NCBI RefSeq assembly: GCF_001279725.1
Contig: NZ_LGDE01000443.1
Location: forward strand, 1-31,731
DNA length: 31,731 bases
From: Streptomyces sp. WM4235
GTDB taxonomy: Bacteria; Actinomycetota; Actinomycetes; Streptomycetales; Streptomycetaceae
Reading direction: 5' to 3'
The position numbers were made by a program, and so were the translations under genes. Under the pieces are notes generated by a model. It saw nothing but the letters and a program-made list of their open reading frames with translations, made no database searches and had not been told where the DNA came from. This document shows positions 15,818 to 21,173 of this stretch, in pieces (the first letter of the stretch is position 1; each line of letters starts with the position of its first letter).

Positions 15818-16537
15818 TCAGCGCAGACCGATGGTGAACGAGGCGCGGTAGCCGGCCCCGTCGGCGATCGGGCCGAGCGTCAGGAGCTTCCCCTTGGCCG
15901 CGAAACGGTCGTCACGGGTGTTGGGGTGGGCCGGGGCCTTCCGGCGGGAGTACGGGTCACGGCGGTACACCTGTCGCAACAGGTCCTCGGGCAGGAAGAG
16001 TTGGGTGGCGGCTTCCGTGCGCGCGTCGGGGTGCACCTTGACGTGGACGTGCGGGGCGATGTGCGCGTACCAGCCGGGCACGATCGTCCGGAAGGACACC
16101 TTGCCGGAGCCGTCCGTGCGTTGGGTGCCGCGCAGGAACGTGGCACCGTCTGCCGAGTACTTCCCGAGGGCGTCCGCCTGCCAGACGTCCACGGCGATGC
16201 CGGCCAGGGGCCTGCACCCCCGCACGGTCCGCACCACGGTCAGGTCCAGGTGCAACGGCACGCCGCCGCGGTCCTCCACGATGTCCGAGCGGACCTGCGC
16301 ATCGGCCACGTAGTAGGGGCCTTCGCCGGACTCCGGCGACAGGACGCAGGCGGGAACGGCCGTGGGCGCGGTCGCCGTGCCCGCCGAGGAGGTGACCGGT
16401 ACGGCCGCGACCCGATCGGGCGACCCGGACTTCGGCGTGCTGCCCGCACAGCCCGACGCGAGGGCCGCGACGCCGGCCGAACCGGCGGCCAGCAGGACCG
16501 CGCGACGGCTCGTCGGGGAAGGATCGGAATCGGCCAT
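15818..16537 (-). CDS. Secreted intradiol dioxygenase-like lipoprotein
   Basis: This 239-residue protein looks like a non-haem iron intradiol ring-cleavage dioxygenase of the exported actinobacterial type. The N-terminus has twin arginines (SRRAVLLAAGSAGVAALASGC, residues 10-30) and a lipobox ending at Cys30, so it is probably exported by Tat and lipid-anchored outside. A Ser/Thr/Ala/Pro linker follows, then the dioxygenase domain from SGEGPYYVADA (70-80). Candidate iron ligands are Tyr127 (LGKYSADG), Tyr157 (PGWYAHI), His163 and His165 (PHVHVKVHP). Members of this family may act on catechols in the extracellular space, but most are uncharacterised. ATG 16537 is used; the frame runs back to 16654 without a signal peptide at its start. 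It is followed on the same strand by the roadblock gene, 170 bases away. Confidence 0.9.
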   Translation of the reverse strand: MADSDPSPTSRRAVLLAAGSAGVAALASGCAGSTPKSGSPDRVAAVPVTSSAGTATAPTAVPACVLSPESGEGPYYVADAQVRSDIVEDRGGVPLHLDLTVVRTVRGCRPLAGIAVDVWQADALGKYSADGATFLRGTQRTDGSGKVSFRTIVPGWYAHIAPHVHVKVHPDARTEAATQLFLPEDLLRQVYRRDPYSRRKAPAHPNTRDDRFAAKGKLLTLGPIADGAGYRASFTIGLR

Positions 16538-16741
16538 GGGACACCCCCGGGAAGGCTCGTGGACGGCTCCACCCTGCCCCACCCCCGGACTCGACGCCGC
16601 CCGCCTCACTCGAAGAGCCACCCGTACGCTCCGCCGGCCCGTGCGGCACTCCACCGTGCGGGTGACACCCCTACGGCCGACCCCGGTGCCGGGGACCGGC
16701 GGGTGCGGTGCTCGCGCCGGGGTGTGTGCCCTCGGAATCGA

Positions 16742-18436
16742 TCACGCGGTGTACCTGCCCCGGGTGTGGCCGTTCACCGCGCTCAGATGGGTGGTCCGGG
16801 GTGCGGTGATCGCGACGACGGCCATGTCGTCATGGGCGCGGTCGCGCAGCCACTGGGAGGCGAGCATCTGGACGCGTTCGACGACGGCTTCGGCGGACAT
16901 GCCGGCGCATTCCGACAGGGCTCGCTTCAACCGCTCGTCACCGAACAGTTCGTCGCCCAGCGGCCCTCCGCGGGCTTCGGTGAATCCGTCGGTGTAGAGG
17001 AGGCAGGTCTCCCCCGGATTCAGAATCACCTCTACGGTGTGTGCCTCGATGGTGTCGAGGGCTCCGATCAGCGTGCCGTGGGTGGGAACCTCCTCGACGG
17101 CGCCGTCCGTACGGACCACCAGGGGACTGGGGTGGCCGGCGGAGGTGAGTCGCAGGCGCACCTGGCTCTCGGTCCGCTGGACCGAGGCCATCACCATGGT
17201 CGCGAAGCGGGTGTGGTGGGAGGTGAGGAGAGCGGCGTTGAGGAGTTGGAGCATCCGCTCGTGGTCCGCGGCCATCGGTGTCAGCGCCTGTAGCGTGTTG
17301 CGGATCTTGCCCGTCAGGATGGCCGCGTCGAGGCCTTTGCCGCACACGTCGCCGAGGACCACCAGTGAGGCTTCGGCCTCGGTGCTGCCGGGGTGGATGT
17401 CGTAGAAGTCGCCTCCCACGCGTTCACTGGCGCCGGCGGGCCGGTAGCCGCCGGCGAACTCCACCCCGTGGAGGTGCCGCAGCCGGGGAGGCAGCAGGTC
17501 GCGCATGAGGGTCTGGGTTATGGCGCTCTGCTCGCTGTAGAGCCGGGAGGCGGACAGGGCCGCGCCGGCTCGGGCGGCGAACAGTCGGGCGAACACCTCT
17601 TCGTTCTCGCTGAACTCGGCGCGGTCCGTGCCGCGGAGCAGGACCATGGCTCCGGCGGGCACGCCGTGGCCGGGCAGGGGGGTGACGACGACCGACCGGA
17701 TCGGGCCGGTGAACCCGGGCGGGAGGATCCAGCCGGGCAGGGTCGCGGGGTCGATCCAGCGCGAGGGTACCGGCGGGAAGCCTTGCAGGGCCTCGCTGAG
17801 CCCCGGGACCTGCGTGGGATCCGCCGCGACCAGGGTGCGGGTGACGTCCTGGCCGGAGATGGCGTGGGCCACGGGCAGTCTGCGGCCGGACCTCGGAGTG
17901 ACCACGATCGCCACGTCCGCGAGGTACTGGGCGGCCAACTGCGCCGTGGCGTCCATGCACCTGTCGGAGTTGAGCGAGGCCAGCAGGATGTTGGACGCCT
18001 CCGCGAGGAACCGGGTGCGTTCCCGCTCCGTGGCGAGCGCCTCTTCGGCCAGTCGCCGGTCCGTGTCGTCGACGAGCCACCACACCACGAGTTCGTCGTG
18101 GCCCCGGGTCGCGTGGGCTTCGTAGGTCTGCGCCGAGATCCGCCCCGATACGGAAGGGAGGACCCTTTCGTCCAGGGAGGCGTCCGGGGAGGCTCCGGTC
18201 GGCAGTCGGGTGTGGGCGATCACCTCCTCGTGGCCCCTGGCCAGCCAGGCGGGGACCACGTCCGGCATGCGCGCCCCGGGCAGCGCGCCCTCCAACAGGA
18301 GGGTCGCCGCCGGGTTCGCCTCCACGACGGTACCGGCCTCGTCGGCCACGATGACGGGATAGGGGGCCAGGGCCCAGAGGTCGGTTGGGGGGCGCCGTTG
18401 GGTCCTCGTGACGGAGATTCCCTCGGTAGAGGCCAT
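16742..18436 (-). CDS. PAS-GAF-SpoIIE serine phosphatase (RsbU-like)
   Basis: PP2C-type phosphatase that would dephosphorylate a STAS anti-anti-sigma factor. Domains in order: PAS (about 20-125, LWALAPYPVIVADEAGTVVE), a linking helix (EEALATERERTRFLAEASN), GAF (about 150-300) and SpoIIE (about 330-550). Metal-binding motifs are all present: VGGDFYDIH (Asp343), LGDVCGKGLDAA (362-372), LLYTDGFTEARGG and HDDMAVVAI. It is soluble, with no membrane segment. The PAS and GAF domains suggest a ligand or redox input. It is divergent from the STAS gene and both probably form one partner-switching circuit. ATG 18436 is the likely start, though it lacks a clear ribosome site; GTG 18469 is an alternative. 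The open frame to 19171 runs antisense across the STAS gene and is not coding. A 24-bp palindrome lies 51 bases upstream. Confidence 0.93.
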   Translation of the reverse strand: MASTEGISVTRTQRRPPTDLWALAPYPVIVADEAGTVVEANPAATLLLEGALPGARMPDVVPAWLARGHEEVIAHTRLPTGASPDASLDERVLPSVSGRISAQTYEAHATRGHDELVVWWLVDDTDRRLAEEALATERERTRFLAEASNILLASLNSDRCMDATAQLAAQYLADVAIVVTPRSGRRLPVAHAISGQDVTRTLVAADPTQVPGLSEALQGFPPVPSRWIDPATLPGWILPPGFTGPIRSVVVTPLPGHGVPAGAMVLLRGTDRAEFSENEEVFARLFAARAGAALSASRLYSEQSAITQTLMRDLLPPRLRHLHGVEFAGGYRPAGASERVGGDFYDIHPGSTEAEASLVVLGDVCGKGLDAAILTGKIRNTLQALTPMAADHERMLQLLNAALLTSHHTRFATMVMASVQRTESQVRLRLTSAGHPSPLVVRTDGAVEEVPTHGTLIGALDTIEAHTVEVILNPGETCLLYTDGFTEARGGPLGDELFGDERLKRALSECAGMSAEAVVERVQMLASQWLRDRAHDDMAVVAITAPRTTHLSAVNGHTRGRYTA

Positions 18437-18486
18437 GAAGGGGGGCCCGCCTGCGGCGAACCTCACCACCTTCCCGCTCGACGAAA

Positions 18487-18510
18487 GATGCTTGCCTTGA
18501 GGCAAGCATC
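18487..18510. promoter_or_regulatory. 24-bp palindrome between divergent phosphatase and STAS genes
   Basis: GATGCTTGCCT and AGGCAAGCATC are perfect 11-base arms around TG. It lies 51-74 bases upstream of the phosphatase start and about 170 bases upstream of the STAS start. It looks like the operator of a dimeric regulator (MarR- or TetR-type geometry); no such regulator is encoded next to it. Confidence 0.65.
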
Positions 18511-18680
18511 CCGCAGCCGCGCGTCCCGCAGCAACCCACGCCCGGACGTCCCCCGTTCGAGGGATCGCCTCCGCCCATCCGCTCGCGGATCCGTTCGAAT
18601 GCCTGACGGGGGCGGCGCGGGCGCACTCGTCAAACGGGTCCCGGGTGTAGGAACATGCCGGGGTGACAGGAGACGAAACG

Positions 18681-19010
18681 GTGGTCACCATGACCACGCA
18701 CGAAGGCGTTCCCGTCGTCCGCCTCCACGGCGATCTCGACGAGGAGAACGTGCACGACCTCGACAGGCTCCTCGCCGCGGCGGCGGCCGAGGGATCGACG
18801 CGCACGGTGGTGGATCTGTCCCGCGCGCATTTCGTCGACTCCTCCGTTCTGCACGCCTTGCTCGACGCCCACGCGGCCCACGAGAGGGCGGGAGCGGTGC
18901 TCGTCCTGGCCGGCCCTCTGCACGTGCCGGTCCGCCGCCTGTTCGAAGTCACCGGAACGGCACCGGCTTTCCGTATGGCCGACAGCCTGGAGGCGGCGAT
19001 CACGTGGTGA
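18681..19010 (+). CDS. STAS-domain anti-sigma factor antagonist
   Basis: The 109-residue protein is a single STAS domain of the SpoIIAA/RsbV type: VPVVRLHGDLDEENVHDLD, TRTVVDLSRAHFVDSSVLHA, and GAVLVLAGPLHVPVRRLFEV. The serine that the partner kinase would phosphorylate is in DSS (residues 54-55). The unphosphorylated form would bind the anti-sigma factor and release a sigma factor. GTG 18681 has AGGAGA seven bases upstream, the best site here; GTG 18663 (six codons earlier) and ATG 18690 are alternatives. The HATPase kinase gene follows 76 bases downstream on the same strand, and the SpoIIE phosphatase is divergent, so all three parts of a partner-switch are adjacent. Its stop codon lies inside a 34-bp palindrome. 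Confidence 0.93.
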   Translation: MVTMTTHEGVPVVRLHGDLDEENVHDLDRLLAAAAAEGSTRTVVDLSRAHFVDSSVLHALLDAHAAHERAGAVLVLAGPLHVPVRRLFEVTGTAPAFRMADSLEAAITW

Positions 19011-19027
19011 ACACCACGTGATCGCCG
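18994..19027. repeat. 16-2-16 palindrome spanning the STAS stop codon
   Basis: CGGCGATCACGTGGTG (18994-19009) and CACCACGTGATCGCCG (19012-19027) are perfect reverse complements around AA. The left arm encodes the last codons (AAITW) and the stop TGA is at 19008-19010. It is either a terminator or attenuator between the STAS and kinase genes, or an operator for the kinase gene. Confidence 0.8.
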
Positions 19028-19086
19028 ATTGTCCGAACACGCGTATCGAGACATGAGACGCGAGCCGATGGGCAGATGATGACGGT

Positions 19087-19560
19087 ATGAACCCGCCCAC
19101 GACAGCCGAAGGACCCCACGGCTCCACGCCCCGCGGGGAAGACGGTCACGTGGCCACCACCGGCCTCGCACCCCCCATTTCCGCGTCCGGCACCGCGCCC
19201 CCGGTCCCCGCCACCGCCGCGGCGGCCCGCGCCGTCGTCCGGGACCTGCTGGGGTACGCGGGAATCAGCCTGGACAGTGTCACGGCCGCGGACGCGATCC
19301 TGGTGGCCTCCGAACTCGTCACCAACGCGATCCGCCACGGCGGCGGCCTCACCGCCTTCCGCACCGAGCTCATCGATCACGGACTGCGGCTCGCAGTCGG
19401 CGACATGAGCCCCCACCCGCCCGCCACCCGGCTCCGGACCGGCGAACCGGGTCAGGCCGGCGGGTACGGATGGCCACTCGTCCAACGCCTGTCCGAGCAG
19501 GTCGACGTCCACACCCACACACACGGCAAGACGATCACCGCGGTGCTGCGCCTCGTCTGA
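19087..19560 (+). CDS. ATP-binding anti-sigma factor kinase (HATPase, RsbW/SpoIIAB type)
   Basis: The 157-residue protein has the GHKL ATPase fold of anti-sigma serine kinases. The N-box is LVASELVTNAIRHGG (Glu and Asn conserved), the G1 box LAVGDMSPHPP and the G2 box GGYGWPLVQRL. The first 40 residues are disordered and Pro/Ala/Thr-rich. It would bind a sigma factor and phosphorylate the STAS protein encoded upstream; no sigma factor gene is in the window, so the target is elsewhere, or the switch serves another output. ATG 19087 is the first good start, with only a weak ribosome site. Streptomycetes have dozens of such ATPases, so pairing with the adjacent STAS protein is an inference from position. 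Confidence 0.9.
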   Translation: MNPPTTAEGPHGSTPRGEDGHVATTGLAPPISASGTAPPVPATAAAARAVVRDLLGYAGISLDSVTAADAILVASELVTNAIRHGGGLTAFRTELIDHGLRLAVGDMSPHPPATRLRTGEPGQAGGYGWPLVQRLSEQVDVHTHTHGKTITAVLRLV

Positions 19561-19635
19561 GGCCATCCGCCGAGATCCCCTCACGGCGACGATCGCCCTC
19601 GTCGTGCTGTCAGCCCCGCGTGCCACACTGCGGCC

Positions 19636-20433
19636 ATGTCGCTCGCTGATCTCACCCACCTCGCGTGGCGGTCCTTCGACCTGCCCACCGCTCGCCGCGT
19701 GGCCCGACAAGCCGCCACCCTGGTGGACGGCCGGGTGACCCTCGTCGAGACCACGGTGCACCTCGGCGCCCCGCACCATCGGGTCCGGATCGATCGGAAC
19801 GGGCAGGAGTTCGCCCTCATACCCGGCGGATCGGTGTCCCTGGGCTTCGACCTCGACAACTGGCGGCCGACACCGGCTCAGGCCGCCGACTACGCCGAGA
19901 GCCTGGAACAGGGCTACGGTCACGGCGCCGATCTGCGGAGCCACCTCGCGCGGGTGCTCAGCCCTCTCCGGACGGTGCGGGTGGCCACGTTGCTCATGGC
20001 CGTGGAGGACGAGGAACTCACGGAGCCGCCGGCCGACATGGCGGCCGTGCTCGCGGGGCGCGGCCTGCGGGTCCCGAGCCCCGACGAGTGGGAACACGCC
20101 TGTGGCGCGGGGGCCGACACGCTCTTCCGATGGGGGAACGAGGCGCCTCTCGACCGCATCCCCTACGGGGACGACACCGGCCCGCAGAGCCAACCGAACG
20201 CCTTCGGGCTGCGCATCGCGTATGACACCTACCGCACGGAGCTGACCAGCGACGTCACCTCGGTCCACGGCGGCGACGGGGGCGAGTCGGTGTGCGGTGG
20301 CTACGGACGCATGTTGACCTGGCTTCCCCTGGCCACGGCGAACCGGAACCCCTTCATGGCCGAGTTCGTACACGGGCCGGAGGGAGAGGACCTCTGCGAG
20401 GAGTTCTCGGTCCGGCCGGTCCTCGCGCTCTGA
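19636..20433 (+). CDS. Formylglycine-generating-enzyme-like (SUMF1 fold) protein, probably non-catalytic
   Basis: The 265-residue protein has fragments of the sulfatase-modifying-factor fold: FALIPGGSVSLGFD near 57-70, then LRVPSPDEWEHACGAGADTL and FRWGNEAPLDRIPYGDD in the middle, and EEFSVRPVLAL at the end. The catalytic cysteine pair of true formylglycine-generating enzymes, found in the RGGSW-C-x4-C region, is not visible: GESVCGGYGRMLTW takes its place with one cysteine, and another cysteine is in EDLCEEF. It is therefore likely a structural or binding relative rather than an active enzyme. No sulfatase gene is nearby. It follows the kinase gene by 75 bases on the same strand and may share its transcript. 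The ATG at 19636 is clear; the N-terminal 55 residues are specific to this protein. Confidence 0.7.
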   Translation: MSLADLTHLAWRSFDLPTARRVARQAATLVDGRVTLVETTVHLGAPHHRVRIDRNGQEFALIPGGSVSLGFDLDNWRPTPAQAADYAESLEQGYGHGADLRSHLARVLSPLRTVRVATLLMAVEDEELTEPPADMAAVLAGRGLRVPSPDEWEHACGAGADTLFRWGNEAPLDRIPYGDDTGPQSQPNAFGLRIAYDTYRTELTSDVTSVHGGDGGESVCGGYGRMLTWLPLATANRNPFMAEFVHGPEGEDLCEEFSVRPVLAL

Positions 20434-20610
20434 CGCCTCCCGCGCGCCCGGGTGCTGCCCGCGCTCGGGCCGCGCCTCACTCGAAGTTCGTGCGCTCAGA
20501 CGTTCCACCTCGCCGGGGACGAGGTCGTTGCGCTCTCCGTCCTTGAAGGGCTTGGTCTCGCCCTGCCGGAGCGACCCGAGGGCCGACACCGTTCACGCGA
20601 GCGCGCTCCG

Positions 20611-20656
20611 CGGTCGCGGTCCTGACCGGGACGAGTGCCCGTGAGGACCGCGACCG
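20611..20656. terminator. Bidirectional hairpin between convergent genes
   Basis: CGGTCGCGGTCCT (20611-20623) pairs perfectly with AGGACCGCGACCG (20644-20656), with CGGG/CCCG (20627-20630, 20638-20641) inside the 20-base loop. It lies in the 246-base gap between the SUMF-like gene and the convergent gene at 20680. Confidence 0.72.
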
Positions 20657-20679
20657 GGCCGCCGGCGGTCGGTGGACGC

Positions 20680-21030
20680 TTACGGGGCGGTGGCTGCCGC
20701 GGGGGCCTCGTCCAGTTCCCAGGCGTGGCGCTTGAACTCGCGCGCGAAGTCGGCGTGGTCCTCCCACTGGCGGGCGATGCCGCGCAGCACGTCCCAGTGG
20801 TGCTCGACCGCCTGGTCGATGACCCGGCGGACCGCCGGGTCCGCCGCGTCCCGCTGCCCGATGAGCGTCTTGGCCACGGACGCCTCCAGCGCCGCGTTGC
20901 GCAGCGCGCGCAGGGCGCGGGAGGTGTCGTCCATGGCGAAGCCGTTCTCGCTGCCCGTCTCCTCGGCGAAGAGCGGGGTGAGCCGCGCCTCGATGAATGC
21001 GGTGATCCGCTCGAAGTAACGTACGTCCAT
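20680..21030 (-). CDS. Hypothetical helical protein
   Basis: I do not recognise the family. The 116-residue product is predicted all-helical from its sequence: VRYFERITAFIEARLTPLFA, DDTSRALRALRNAALEASVA and AVRRVIDQAVEHHWDVLRGI. The later helix region GIARQWEDHADFAREFKRHA leads into a short Ala/Pro tail. It has no cysteine, signal peptide or membrane segment. ATG 21030 has GGAG six bases upstream within the ATGGAG of the earlier in-frame ATG 21042, which has its own AGGA site; either could be used. It ends in TAA, unusual in this G+C-rich DNA. It lies downstream of the large STAND-like receptor gene on the same strand... the receptor's stop at 21174 is 144 bases upstream of this start, so the two could be co-transcribed. 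Confidence 0.75.
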   Translation of the reverse strand: MDVRYFERITAFIEARLTPLFAEETGSENGFAMDDTSRALRALRNAALEASVAKTLIGQRDAADPAVRRVIDQAVEHHWDVLRGIARQWEDHADFAREFKRHAWELDEAPAAATAP

Positions 21031-21173
21031 CGGGGGCTCCATCTCGGTCGTCCTGGGGTGTCGTGTCGCTGGTGCGGGGCGAGCGGGAGGGCTCGCCCCG
21101 GCGATCACTATCCCGCAGCCCGGACCGTCCTTCCGACCTGGGGGTCTGCCAGGCGCCCGGCGGACGGCGGAGG

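Noticed and set aside
16681..16697. CCCCGG-TG-CCGGGG inverted repeat before the phosphatase stop side
   Set aside because: The loop is too small and the arms too short to separate from chance in this G+C-rich DNA.
18437..19171. Upstream extension of the phosphatase reading frame (to 809 codons)
   Set aside because: It runs antisense through the whole STAS gene and has no domain-like sequence; high G+C keeps wrong frames open.
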